Assembly: GCF_004342445.1 (NCBI RefSeq)
Contig: NZ_SLWW01000004.1
Location: 62,001-126,000, forward strand
Direction: 5' to 3'
Length of the DNA stretch: 64,000 nt
Origin: Rhodovulum euryhalinum
GTDB lineage: Bacteria > Pseudomonadota > Alphaproteobacteria > Rhodobacterales > Rhodobacteraceae
Translations under genes and position numbers: made by a program
Shown: positions 37,333 to 45,519 of the stretch, one piece after another
Numbering within the stretch: position 1 is the stretch's first letter
Layout of the letters: every line of letters starts with the position of its first letter
The notes under the pieces: model-generated
The model's database searches: none
What the model was told of the DNA's origin: nothing
What the model saw: only the letters and a program-made list of their open reading frames with translations

Positions 37333-37905
37333 TCAGACGTCGTGCAGCACCACGCGGGCGCCGAGGGGAACCTGCTCGTAGAGGTGGACCACGTGCGAAT
37401 TGGCCATTCGCACGCAGCCGTTCGAGGCACGCCGGCCGATGCTGGCCAGATCCTGGGTGCCGTGGATGCGCAGCATGCTGTCGCCGCCCGCGTTGGTGAA
37501 CAGGTAGATCGCCCGCGCCCCCAACGGGTTGTTCGGGCCGCCCGGCATGCCGTCCTCGTATTGCTTGTAAAGATGCGGCTGGCGCTCGATCATGTCGTCG
37601 GTCGGCCGCCAAGAGGGCCATTCCTTCTTGGCGCCCACGGTGAACACGCCGGGTTCGTACAGCCCGTCCCGGCCGATCGAAACCCGGTAGCGGATTGCGC
37701 GGCCCTTCTTGTTGGGCAGCGTCCAGTAAAGCGCGAATTCGCGCGGCACCACATGGATTTCGGCGGGCTCGACATTCTTGATACGCACCATCCGCGGGGC
37801 AAGCGGGTCCGCCTCTTCTGGATCGGGCGTGGCGGTCCGGGACAGCGCGGGGGCGGCGAACAGGCCGGTTCCGAGGGTGGAGAGCAGGAAAGTTCTGCGT
37901 TTCAT
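37333..37905 (-). CDS. L,D-transpeptidase (YkuD family)
   Basis: 190 residues with an N-terminal signal (MKRRTFLLSTLGTGLFAAPA, Tat-like) for export. Catalytic motif: HGT-x8-SNGCVRM, with the Cys as nucleophile in RRASNGCVRM. These enzymes make 3-3 cross-links or attach proteins to peptidoglycan in the periplasm. Upstream lies a short AT-richer patch that should hold its promoter. Confidence 0.92.
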   Translation of the reverse strand: MKRRTFLLSTLGTGLFAAPALSRTATPDPEEADPLAPRMVRIKNVEPAEIHVVPREFALYWTLPNKKGRAIRYRVSIGRDGLYEPGVFTVGAKKEWPSWRPTDDMIERQPHLYKQYEDGMPGGPNNPLGARAIYLFTNAGGDSMLRIHGTQDLASIGRRASNGCVRMANSHVVHLYEQVPLGARVVLHDV

Positions 37906-38001
37906 TTTCGAAATGCCATTTTGGACAACGTCTTATCCAAGGTTATCCGCAGGATCGCCCCGTGCAAGGGCCAAGGCGGCCCGGTCACGAAGATTCGAAG
38001 C

Positions 38002-38256
38002 TCAACGATCCTCGTTGCGGTCGTGGGGACCGCGTCCGCGCAACCACCGGACGAGGGCCGACAGGTCGAACCAGATCAGCGCAAGGCCAAGCGGGATCAT
38101 CCAGAAGCCCAGGATCGGCAGGAAACCGGCGAACCCGCCCAGCACGAGGCCGAGCCCCGCAAGGCTGCGCCCGCCCGGCGGCAGGGCGGTGCGCGCCCGG
38201 CGGGCGAGATGCGCGACCCGGGCGCGAAGGCCCCTCCTGTCCCGGCCGCCGGTCAT
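38002..38256 (-). CDS. small membrane protein (84 aa)
   Basis: 84 residues: a basic N-terminus, one or two membrane segments within 33-65 (LGLVLGGFAGFLPILGFWMI), and a charged tail. It starts 12 bases after the mtnA stop, so it is probably in the same transcript. Similar short proteins occur in Rhodobacterales; function unknown. Confidence 0.7.
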   Translation of the reverse strand: MTGGRDRRGLRARVAHLARRARTALPPGGRSLAGLGLVLGGFAGFLPILGFWMIPLGLALIWFDLSALVRWLRGRGPHDRNEDR

Positions 38257-38268
38257 CGGGGCATGCGC

Positions 38269-39369
38269 TCAGCCTGCGGCCCGGGCAAGGTCGGGGAACA
38301 GCGCGGCCAGCCCCCCGGCGCTGGCCGGGGCGACGCCGCGCTCGGTGATCAGCCCGGTGACGAGCCGCGCGGGTGTCACGTCGAAGGCGGGGTTGCGCGC
38401 GGGCGTGCCCTGGGGCGAGATCAGCACCTGGCCGATGACGCCGTCGGGCATCCGCCCCTGGACATGGGTCACCTCGGCCTGGGCGCGCTCCTCGATCGGG
38501 ATCTCCTTCACCCCGTCCCACACCGTCCAGTCGATGGTGGGAGAGGGCAGGGCGACATAGAACGGCACGCCGTTGTCATGGGCGGCCAGCGCCTTGAGAT
38601 AGGTGCCGATCTTGTTGCACACGTCGCCCTGCGCGGTGGTGCGGTCGGTGCCGACGATGCACAGGTCCACCTCGCCATGCTGCATCAGGTGGCCGCCCGC
38701 GTTGTCCACGATCAGGTCGTGGCTGACGCCGTGGTTCAGCATCTCCCACGCGGTGAGCTGCGCGCCCTGGTTGCGTGGCCGGGTCTCGTCGACGAAGACA
38801 TGGATGTCGATCCCTTCCTCGACCGCATGATAGATCGGCGAGGTCGCGGTGCCCCAGTCGACGGTGGCCAGCCACCCCGCGTTGCAATGGGTCAGCACGT
38901 TCACGCGCCCGCCGCCCTTGCGCGCGGCGATCTCGCGGATCAGCGCGAGGCCGTTCACCCCGATCCGGCGGTTGATCTCGACATCCTCGTCGCAGATGTC
39001 GGCCGCGCGGCGGAAGGCTGCCTCGGCGCGGGCCTCGGGGGGCAGCGATTTCAGCAGGCGGATCATCTCGTCGAGCGCCCAGCGCAGGTTGATCGCCGTG
39101 GGCCGCGTTTCATGCAGCACCTCGTAGGTTTCCGACAACGACGCGTCCGAGGCATCCTCGGCCATCTGCACCGCCACACCATAGGCCGCGGTCGCCCCGA
39201 TCAGGGGGGCGCCGCGCACCCACATGTCGCGGATCGCGTCGGCGAAGTCCTTTCTGGTGGAGAGACTTACGATTCGAAGTTCATGCGGCAGCCAGCGCTG
39301 GTCGATGATCTTCACGGTGCCGTCGGCCTCGCGCCAGATGGAGCGGTAGTGAGTTCCGTCGATCTTCAT
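38269..39369 (-). CDS. mtnA: S-methyl-5-thioribose-1-phosphate isomerase
   Basis: 366 residues of the eIF2B-like fold; converts methylthioribose-1-phosphate to the ribulose form in methionine salvage. Motifs: [53 protein letters not shown] (Cys region), and [24 protein letters not shown]. Start [10 protein letters not shown] at 39369; a longer frame upstream is not family-like. No other salvage genes are adjacent. Confidence 0.94.
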   Translation of the reverse strand: MKIDGTHYRSIWREADGTVKIIDQRWLPHELRIVSLSTRKDFADAIRDMWVRGAPLIGATAAYGVAVQMAEDASDASLSETYEVLHETRPTAINLRWALDEMIRLLKSLPPEARAEAAFRRAADICDEDVEINRRIGVNGLALIREIAARKGGGRVNVLTHCNAGWLATVDWGTATSPIYHAVEEGIDIHVFVDETRPRNQGAQLTAWEMLNHGVSHDLIVDNAGGHLMQHGEVDLCIVGTDRTTAQGDVCNKIGTYLKALAAHDNGVPFYVALPSPTIDWTVWDGVKEIPIEERAQAEVTHVQGRMPDGVIGQVLISPQGTPARNPAFDVTPARLVTGLITERGVAPASAGGLAALFPDLARAAG

Positions 39370-39445
39370 GGGCGTGGGGTTCCTTGTCTGTGCGTTTGCC
39401 GGCTTCTGACCCATCGCGGGGGCGGGGAAAAGGTGGTTCCTCGTC

Positions 39446-40387
39446 TCATGCGGACTCTGCAAGATAGGCAGCGCAGCCCGTCAGTGCCGCGAAATCATCG
39501 GTGATGGTGGCGATCGCAAACGCTTCCATCAGGCCCGAGAACCGGCCCTTGGCGCGAAACGCCCGGTCAAGGCCCAGCCGACCCAGATGCGGGGTCACCG
39601 CGCGGGCAACGCCCCCGATCAGGTAGATGCCGCCATAGGGAAGATGGTGCAGCGCAAGGTCGCCCGCAACCCGGCCGAGCATGGCGGTATAGCACCGCAG
39701 CGCCTCTTCGGCGGCCGGGTCGTCCGGCGCGGCGGCGATGATCGCATGTCCGTCCATCCGCCGCGGCGTGCCCGCCCGCATGGTCACCCAGGCGAACAGC
39801 GCCTCGACGCCGCGGCCGGCCAGGATGTCCTCGACCGCGGCGAACCCGTCGTCGCCGGCGGCGAAGCGGGCCAGCGCAAGGCCGTCCTCGTCGGCCACGG
39901 GCAGGGTGACATGGCCCGCCTCGTTCGCGGTGACCAGCGTGCCCGTGGGCGTGCGGTGAACGACGGTCACGTTGACCCCGGTGCCAAGCCCGATCACCAG
40001 CCGCGTCTCGCCCGCCGCACGCGGGCCGTCGAGTACCGGGACCAGGGCGTCCGGCGCAAGGTGATCGAGTGCGTGACCCTGCGCCTGCAGGTCGTTCAGA
40101 AGCTTCACGCTCTTCGCACCGGTGGCGCGGGCGATCCCGGCCTCGTCGATGGTCCAGTCGAGGTTGGTCAGCCGCCCCCGTCCGGCCCGGACCGGCCCCG
40201 CCAGCGCCGCGCAGGCACCGTCGATCCGGGGGCTGCCCGCCTCGGCAAGGTAGCGGGCGAGCACCTCGGAAAGGTCCGCGAATTCGGCATTGGGATAGCG
40301 CCTGACGCTGCCCGCGACGAGGCGCGGGCCACCGGCCAGCGCGACGCGGGTATTGGTACCGCCGATATCGGCCACAAGTGCGGTCAT
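39446..40387 (-). CDS. glk: glucokinase
   Basis: 313 residues. N-terminal phosphate loop [12 protein letters not shown], then [10 protein letters not shown] and [10 protein letters not shown] typical of bacterial ROK-unrelated Glk. It phosphorylates glucose released in the cytoplasm. The ATG at 40387 is chosen; a GTG at 40399 overlapping the glycosidase stop is possible. Directly behind the GH1 gene, so the two form a sugar-use unit. Confidence 0.9.
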   Translation of the reverse strand: MTALVADIGGTNTRVALAGGPRLVAGSVRRYPNAEFADLSEVLARYLAEAGSPRIDGACAALAGPVRAGRGRLTNLDWTIDEAGIARATGAKSVKLLNDLQAQGHALDHLAPDALVPVLDGPRAAGETRLVIGLGTGVNVTVVHRTPTGTLVTANEAGHVTLPVADEDGLALARFAAGDDGFAAVEDILAGRGVEALFAWVTMRAGTPRRMDGHAIIAAAPDDPAAEEALRCYTAMLGRVAGDLALHHLPYGGIYLIGGVARAVTPHLGRLGLDRAFRAKGRFSGLMEAFAIATITDDFAALTGCAAYLAESA

Positions 40388-40395
40388 GGGCGCGA

Positions 40396-41724
40396 TCACT
40401 GGACAGGTCCTTTCAGCATCCGGGCCAGCGCGTGGTAGGATGCCTTGGGGGTGCGCTGCAAGCTTTCGAAATCGACATGGACAAGGCCGAAGCGTTTCGA
40501 ATAGCCGTACGCCCATTCGAACCCGTCGAGAAGCGACCGGACCACATAGCCCCTCAGCGGCACACCTGCCGCAATGGCGTCTTTCGCGGCCTCGAGATGG
40601 GCCGCCAGATAGGCGATGCGGTCTTCGTCGCGCACCTGGCCTTTCACCACCCGGTCGGGTGCGGCCATGCCGTTCGCGGTAATGTAGAGTGGCAACGCGC
40701 CGGTGAAGGTGTCGGACATCCAGTGCAGCAGCGCGCCCAGTTCGTCGGGTGCGATTTCCCAGCCCGTGTCGGTCTTCGCCAGGGGGCCCGCGACCGCCCG
40801 TTTGCCCGGCCAGGGTCCGGGGGCGGGCGCGACGCGGCGGATCGTGTGATAGTTGACCCCCAGCCAGTCCAGGGGCGCGGCGATGGTGGTCATGTCCTGT
40901 TCCCAGCCCGCGGGCAGGTGCGCCGCCAGCCCTTCGAGCGCGCGGTCGGGATAGCTGCCCCGTGTCATGGCCTGAAGGAAGAACCAGCTGAAGGTCGCCC
41001 CGTGCCGCAGGGTCGCTTCGCGTGCGGCATCGCTGTTTTCTGCGGGAAACCCCGGTTCGAAGTTCAGCACGACACCCGCCTTCGTCGCGCCCGCGGCCCC
41101 GAGCGCGGCCATGCCCAAGCCATGGGCGAGGCCAACATGGTGCATCGCGCGCGCCGTGGCGCGGATGTCGCGCAGGCCCGGTGCGTGCTGGCCCTCGAAA
41201 TGCGACAGCCACGAGACGCTCCAGGGCTCGTTGATCGTGGCCCAGGACCAGACCCGGTCGCCAAGGCGGTGCGCCATCAGTTCAGCGAAACCGGCAAAGC
41301 GTTCGGCCGTGTCGCGGTTCGCCCAGCCGCCCCGGTCGGCCAGCGCCGAGGGCAGGTCCCAGTGATAGAGCGTCAGCATGGGTTTCAGTCCACGGGTCAG
41401 CAGTCCGTCGACCAGCCTGTCGTAGAAATCGAGTCCCTCGGGGTTCACGGTTGCCCCGTCCGGCATGACCCGCGCCCAGGAGGTGGAAAACCGGTACAGG
41501 TCGAACCCCGCTGCCGCCACGAGGTCCAGATCCTCGGCGTGACGGTGAAGGTGGTCACAGGCCATCCGCCCGTCCGCACCGCCCGCCACGTTTCCCGGCG
41601 TCGCGGCAAAGCTGTCCCAGTGGCAGGGCCCTGCGCCGCCTGCGCCGTGCCCCTCGACCTGGTAGGCCGAGCTGGCGGCGCCGAAAAGAAATCCCTTCGG
41701 AAAGTCGTCGCGTGTCAGATCCAT
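40396..41724 (-). CDS. glycoside hydrolase family 1 protein with nucleophile position Ala
   Basis: 442 residues, complete TIM barrel of beta-glucosidase type: GFLFGAASSAYQVEG, YRFSTSWARV, YHWDLPSAL, the acid/base Glu166 in TINEPW and the glycone-binding FEWAYGYSKRFGLV. The nucleophile motif ITENG reads ITANG: residue 350 is Ala (GCG, bases 40675-40677). A single base change from GAG would give this. The protein should not hydrolyse beta-glucosides by the retaining route, unless the read is wrong. Start at 41724 from the family N-terminus; operon with glk. Confidence 0.9.
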   Translation of the reverse strand: MDLTRDDFPKGFLFGAASSAYQVEGHGAGGAGPCHWDSFAATPGNVAGGADGRMACDHLHRHAEDLDLVAAAGFDLYRFSTSWARVMPDGATVNPEGLDFYDRLVDGLLTRGLKPMLTLYHWDLPSALADRGGWANRDTAERFAGFAELMAHRLGDRVWSWATINEPWSVSWLSHFEGQHAPGLRDIRATARAMHHVGLAHGLGMAALGAAGATKAGVVLNFEPGFPAENSDAAREATLRHGATFSWFFLQAMTRGSYPDRALEGLAAHLPAGWEQDMTTIAAPLDWLGVNYHTIRRVAPAPGPWPGKRAVAGPLAKTDTGWEIAPDELGALLHWMSDTFTGALPLYITANGMAAPDRVVKGQVRDEDRIAYLAAHLEAAKDAIAAGVPLRGYVVRSLLDGFEWAYGYSKRFGLVHVDFESLQRTPKASYHALARMLKGPVQ

Positions 41725-42087
41725 GGTCGAAGCGTCGTGCCGTGGGCGCCGTGCGTCAAGCTCAGGATTGTACGGCCGGGGCGCCGCTAGCGCTTTGGTT
41801 GATCGCTCCGGAGGCGCGGGCCACCATTGCAGAGCCGAAGGGGACGGCGACATTGGCCACAAGGTGGCTGTCGGCATCCGCCCCGAGGACATGAGCGCGA
41901 CCGGGACGGCCGGGTTCGCCCGTCAGGGCCCGGTCGAGGTCGCCGGGGCGCTGGGTGAGGCGGCCCAGCGTTGCTGCGGGGGCGCAGCTTGCGGATGACC
42001 GCCGATCCGACAAGGGGGCATCTTTTCCCATGGGCCGTTCGCTTCGGTGGCGTTAGGCTGGGCGCTGCGGATCGAAGGAGAGCGGAG
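41725..42087. other. intergenic region with an ABC-ATPase relic
   Basis: 363 bases between the GH1 gene and the lipoprotein gene, divergently oriented. It must hold the promoter of the glk operon on the left and of the lipoprotein on the right (Shine-Dalgarno AAGGAG at 42075). The middle carries decayed coding sequence described at 41800-41998. Confidence 0.5.
41800..41998 (+). pseudogene. relic of a sugar ABC transporter ATPase C-terminus (TOBE region)
   Basis: From 41855 the frame reads GHKVAVGIRPEDMSATGTAG and then VEVAGALGEAAQ, matching the 'V.LGIRPED......V..VE.LGE' pattern of MalK/UgpC-type ATPases. Upstream coding sequence is lost and the frame ends at 41998. Glucoside ABC transporters often neighbour glk and GH genes, which supports a lost importer. 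Confidence 0.45.
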
Positions 42088-42627
42088 ATGATCGGAAGAC
42101 GCGGCAGGAGCCTTGCCGTTCTGGCGATGGCGGCGGCGCTGGGGGCCTGTGTCGAGGCACGGGGGCCCACGGGGCCGGTGCCTGCGGCGATCGCGCCGGT
42201 GCCTGCGAGAAGCATCCATGCCGGTGCGGTGGGGTCGGTGGTGGTGCCGGGCGGCGGTGGGGCGATTCCGCCCTGGGCGGGCGAGCTGTCGGATGGCGGT
42301 TTCCGCGCGGCGCTGGAGACCTCGCTGCGGCAGGCGGGCATCCTTGTGCCGGGCGGCGGGCAGACACTGGAGGCCGTGGTGATGGATGTGGCCGAGGCGC
42401 CGAGCGAGCCCTCGACGACAAAGGTCGTGCTGAACGTGCAGTACCGGCTGCGCGACGGGGCGGGCCGGTCGGTGCGCGATCTCAGGGTGAGTTCGGGCTA
42501 TACGGCGACGCTGGCCCAGGCGGTGCAGGGGATCGACCGGCTGCGCGTGGCCCGCGAGGGGGCGATCCGCCAGAATATCGCCGTCCTGCTGCGCGAGCTT
42601 GGCAGCACCAGCGCGGGCTCCCTCTGA
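42088..42627 (+). CDS. hypothetical lipoprotein
   Basis: 179 residues with a lipoprotein signal: basic start MIGRRGRSL, hydrophobic core and lipobox LGAC with Cys21. The mature part has repeating beta-like strands (TLEAVVMDVAEAPSEPSTTK, VVLNVQYRLRD). Strong AAGGAGAG before the ATG. Family not recognised; location is the periplasmic face of the inner or outer membrane. Confidence 0.75.
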   Translation: MIGRRGRSLAVLAMAAALGACVEARGPTGPVPAAIAPVPARSIHAGAVGSVVVPGGGGAIPPWAGELSDGGFRAALETSLRQAGILVPGGGQTLEAVVMDVAEAPSEPSTTKVVLNVQYRLRDGAGRSVRDLRVSSGYTATLAQAVQGIDRLRVAREGAIRQNIAVLLRELGSTSAGSL

Positions 42628-42909
42628 GACCGGTCGGCCGGGCGCAGGCGATTGCCCCGATACGGGGGGCAGCCGGATCGCCGGGCCGGGCCGCTGTCTG
42701 GCCGGACGGCGCCCGTGCGGACCGGCTGGAGTGGATCGGGAACGCCGTCCGGCTGGGCAGTTCCGTCCGGTTCTGCCGCATGGACAGGCAATGGAGCGCC
42801 GGGCGCGGCCGCGCAGGTGCTGGGCGGTTGACCCCGGGGCTGGTCGCGGACGATCAGGGACCGGACAGCCGCGGGGCTGGATCCCGTGGCCTTGGAGTGG
42901 AGCCTTGCG

Positions 42910-43146
42910 ATGCCGATCTATGCCTATCGCTGTGGCGCCTGCGGGGCGGAGTGCGAGCAGTTCGTGCGCGGCGACGACGCGCCGCCGGTCTGCCCGGACT
43001 GCGGCAGCGCCGACCTGCAGCGACTGTTGTCCCGACTGGCCCGTCCGGGCAAGACCGGCAAGATGATCGAGGGCGCGCGTCGGCAGGCCGCGAAGGAGGG
43101 CCATTTCAGCAACTACGCCAAGTCCGAGCGCCCCAAGACGCGCTGA
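42910..43146 (+). CDS. FmdB-family zinc-ribbon protein
   Basis: 78 residues. MPIYAYRCGACGAE holds the first CxxC and VCPDCGS the second, the FmdB/CxxC_CXXC_SSSS regulatory-protein pattern. GGAGTGGAG lies before the ATG at 42910; an upstream in-frame ATG at 42886 is less likely. The 282 bases before it show no convincing gene. Confidence 0.85.
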   Translation: MPIYAYRCGACGAECEQFVRGDDAPPVCPDCGSADLQRLLSRLARPGKTGKMIEGARRQAAKEGHFSNYAKSERPKTR

Positions 43147-43159
43147 GGCACCCGCCTCG

Positions 43160-43566
43160 GGCAAAGCCCGGCCGCCAGAGGACGAGCGCGGGGAAGGCGA
43201 TGCGAACCGCGATGGCGACGGCATCGGCGAGAAAGAAGGGCTTGACTCCCCCGAACTCGTCCTGCGCCGATATACCGTCATGCAGGCCCGCAACCACAAG
43301 GCAGCTCAGCCCGACCGGCGGCGTGATACGGCAGACATCGGCCATCTCGCCCACGGGGATGCCGAACCAGATCGCGCATGTCGGCTCCGCCGTGCCAACG
43401 GTGGTGTCCTCGTCCGAGACAAGCGCCCCTGTCCAGCGCCATCAGGGCGGGGCAGACCACCGGCCGCGTCCGCAGCGGCGATCCCGATCGCGTCCATGAA
43501 CAGGCCCGGCACCGCACAGGCCAGCAGGATCGGCACCGCGTCGGCATCGGTGACCGGTCGACACAA
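43160..43566 (-). pseudogene. broken TRAP transporter large permease (dctM-type) fragment
   Basis: Three frames of the minus strand together read like the C-terminal part of a DctM permease: LLACAVPGLFMDAIGI (frame of 43566), a short degraded stretch, then IWFGIPVGEMADVCRITPPV, GLSCLVVAG, GGVKPFFLADAVAIAVRIAF and PALVLWRP from about 43381 down. The ITPPVGLN-like motif is diagnostic for this family. At least two frameshifts and the absence of the N-terminal two thirds show it is a remnant. Confidence 0.7.
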
Positions 43567-43686
43567 GCCTCGACAGGTTCACCCGGCGGGAACACTTCAA
43601 CCAGTCAGATTGCGCTCAGGCTTTACCCGCGGCTTCCCATCTCGGCCGGGTTGCGCCACTCTGCCCGCAGGCACGCGAGGCGGGCG

Positions 43687-45096
43687 GTGAACGAACAGGG
43701 CCATATCGGGACGAACCTCGCGATCTGGGGCGTGGTGACGGCAAGCGCGGTGGCGTCGCTGCTGGCCTTCGGTCCGCATTGGGCGGTCTGGGCGGCGTCA
43801 CTTGCGGCCTTTGCGCTCTGGCTCTTCGCGATCCTCGGTCTGTCGGACGGGCCGAGCCGGGCGTTTCTCGCAGGCACGCTGAAAAAGTCGAGCTACACCC
43901 AGATCTACACCACGCTGACCCGGCGCAACGTGATGTGGGTCTGGCGGCGGCTTTGTGACGAGGCCAGCGACCGCGACGGCTGGCCCACGCTGTTCCGCGC
44001 CGCGCTGACCTGGCGGCTTTATGACAAGGCTTTGCTGATCGCGGTGGCCTATCCGGTGCTGTTGCTGGTGGGCCAATGGATCGTGACCGGGGCCGAGGGA
44101 CGCGTGGGCAGCTTCGTGGTGCTGCCCGCGGCCCCGTTCTGGCCGGACCGTGCGGCCACGCTTGTCGTTTTCGGCATCTTGATCCTTGGCTTCGTCGCCC
44201 GGACACTGGCGGCAGCCAGTCGGCATCGTGTCGTGCGACAGGCTGCCGACTGGCTGCTGATTCTCGCATTCGCAGCCGCATTCGCATTCGCAGTCGCATT
44301 CGCAGCCGCATTCGCAGTCGCAGTCGCAGTCGCAGGCGCAGTCGGATTCGCAGTCGCAGTCGCAGCCTTAGCCGCCGTCGAGTGGCTCGACTTGCGCGGC
44401 AAGCCGATATTGGCGCGATGGTTGGTGACGGGAGCGGTCGTGCTGTCGGTGGTCTTGCTGGCGCGTGTTCTTGATTGGTCCGCCGTCCCCGAGGACCGCC
44501 GCAGCCTGTTCCTGTTCCTCGCCGTCTTCCCCCTGATCAACGCCCTGTTCGATGTCCTGTCCTACGCCGTCACCCTGTCGCTCCTGCGCCGGGGGCTGCG
44601 GTCGGGCCTGCCTTTCCTCTGGGGCCTTCTCGACCTTGCGATCGCCTGCGTCCTGTTCCTTGCCCTCGGCGTCACGCTGGTCGCCGCGATCGACGGGCTG
44701 AACCGTCTGGCCGGTGTGCCGCTGCTCGATCTCGGCGCGCTGTTCGCAGGGATCAGGGAAACGCCCGGTGCCCATGTCTGGCTCTACCTGATGCTGTTCT
44801 CGACCATCGTTCCCACGGCACTGCATTTCCTGGTCAGCCTGCTGGGCCTGCAGGGCGTCTGGCCACGCGCGCTTCGCCGTCCCGTCGCCGTCCTGATCGA
44901 CCGCGCACCGGACAGCCCGCTTGAGGCTGTCCGCGCGGCCCTGGCACTCGGGCTGATCTGGGCGATCCCGCTGATCCTGCTGGGCGCGGCGCTTTGGGGT
45001 CTGTGGGCCCTGGGCGGCGGGATGGTCAGCACCGCCCTCGCGCGGTACTTCGATGTGCTGCTGTGGATCGCCGCCGAGCCGCTGGCCGCCTTCTGA
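43687..45096 (+). CDS. polytopic membrane protein with hexanucleotide-repeat helix
   Basis: 469 residues from a GTG at 43687 (weak GAGGCGGG before it; the frame is open upstream to 43378 across relic sequence). About ten hydrophobic segments surround a soluble part at 55-100 (TLKKSSYTQIYTTLTRRNVM, WVWRRLCDEASDRDGWPTLF). Residues 194-227 are an (Ala-X)17 helix coded by 17 hexanucleotide units, X mostly Phe or Val. I do not recognise the family. It lies in a patchy region between a broken TRAP gene and a secreted protein. Confidence 0.72.
   Translation: MNEQGHIGTNLAIWGVVTASAVASLLAFGPHWAVWAASLAAFALWLFAILGLSDGPSRAFLAGTLKKSSYTQIYTTLTRRNVMWVWRRLCDEASDRDGWPTLFRAALTWRLYDKALLIAVAYPVLLLVGQWIVTGAEGRVGSFVVLPAAPFWPDRAATLVVFGILILGFVARTLAAASRHRVVRQAADWLLILAFAAAFAFAVAFAAAFAVAVAVAGAVGFAVAVAALAAVEWLDLRGKPILARWLVTGAVVLSVVLLARVLDWSAVPEDRRSLFLFLAVFPLINALFDVLSYAVTLSLLRRGLRSGLPFLWGLLDLAIACVLFLALGVTLVAAIDGLNRLAGVPLLDLGALFAGIRETPGAHVWLYLMLFSTIVPTALHFLVSLLGLQGVWPRALRRPVAVLIDRAPDSPLEAVRAALALGLIWAIPLILLGAALWGLWALGGGMVSTALARYFDVLLWIAAEPLAAF
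44266..44367 (+). repeat. coding hexanucleotide repeat (17 units of GCA-NNC type)
   Basis: Seventeen 6-base units in register with the reading frame: GCATTC, GCAGTC and GCAGCC, with one GCAGGC and one GGATTC. Each unit codes Ala plus Phe, Val, Ala or Gly. GCA is used for Ala in nearly every unit although GCC and GCG dominate elsewhere in the window, indicating growth by slippage rather than codon selection. Confidence 0.92.
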
Positions 45097-45182
45097 CCGC
45101 AAGGGCCCCTCACGCGCGGCTGATTGGACGTTGGCGGCCGGGGCGGATAAGGTAGCGTCAGCATCCACCCGACGAGGTTCCC

Positions 45183-45467
45183 ATGTCCCGTTCCGCGACC
45201 ATCGCCCTTGCCGCCGCGCTTGCGATCGGGGCTGCCCCGGCCGCGCTGGCCCAGTCCCAGCTTGCCCGGGACGTGTTGCCGGAGCTTCGGCGCGCGGGTG
45301 TTTCGGCAAGCTGCATCGGCACGCTCTCGCAGCATGATTTCGCGGTTCTCAAGTCCGTCATGGACCATCCCGAGCGGTCGCCCGGCAACAAGCTCCAGCA
45401 GATGAAATTCCTCGCCGAGCGCAGTTGCGGCGAGACCCGGTCCTTCCTGTTTGACATGTTCCGCTGA
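45183..45467 (+). CDS. small secreted hypothetical protein
   Basis: 94 residues. Signal peptide MSRSATIALAAALAIGAAPA with likely cleavage after ALA at 23, leaving a mature helical protein of about 71 residues with two cysteines (SCIGTLSQHDF; SCGETRSFLFDMFR) that could form a disulfide. Periplasmic location is expected. Family not recognised. Confidence 0.7.
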   Translation: MSRSATIALAAALAIGAAPAALAQSQLARDVLPELRRAGVSASCIGTLSQHDFAVLKSVMDHPERSPGNKLQQMKFLAERSCGETRSFLFDMFR

Positions 45468-45499
45468 CGCCGCCCTGCCGCTTGCCGGATCTCGCGCAC

Positions 45500-45519
45500 C
45501 ATGGCACACCGGTGCCATG
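45500..45519 (+). promoter_or_regulatory. inverted repeat over the start codon of the TehA-like gene
   Basis: CATGGCAC-ACCG-GTGCCATG, a perfect 8-bp arm palindrome whose last ATG is the start codon at 45517. As RNA it would form a hairpin hiding the start; as DNA it could be an operator. No Shine-Dalgarno is apparent outside it. Confidence 0.5.

Noticed and set aside
35053-39504. 1483-codon open frame on the plus strand
   Set aside because: It runs antisense to the Lon-like, L,D-transpeptidase, mtnA and USP-like genes; it is a by-product of high GC and lacks recognisable domains.
42628-42909. Possible gene between the lipoprotein and the zinc-ribbon protein
   Set aside because: Frames are short, without ribosome site or family resemblance; may be decayed sequence.
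44266-44367. Short tandem repeat as a CRISPR array
   Set aside because: Units are 6 bases, contiguous, with no spacers, and in frame with a protein gene.
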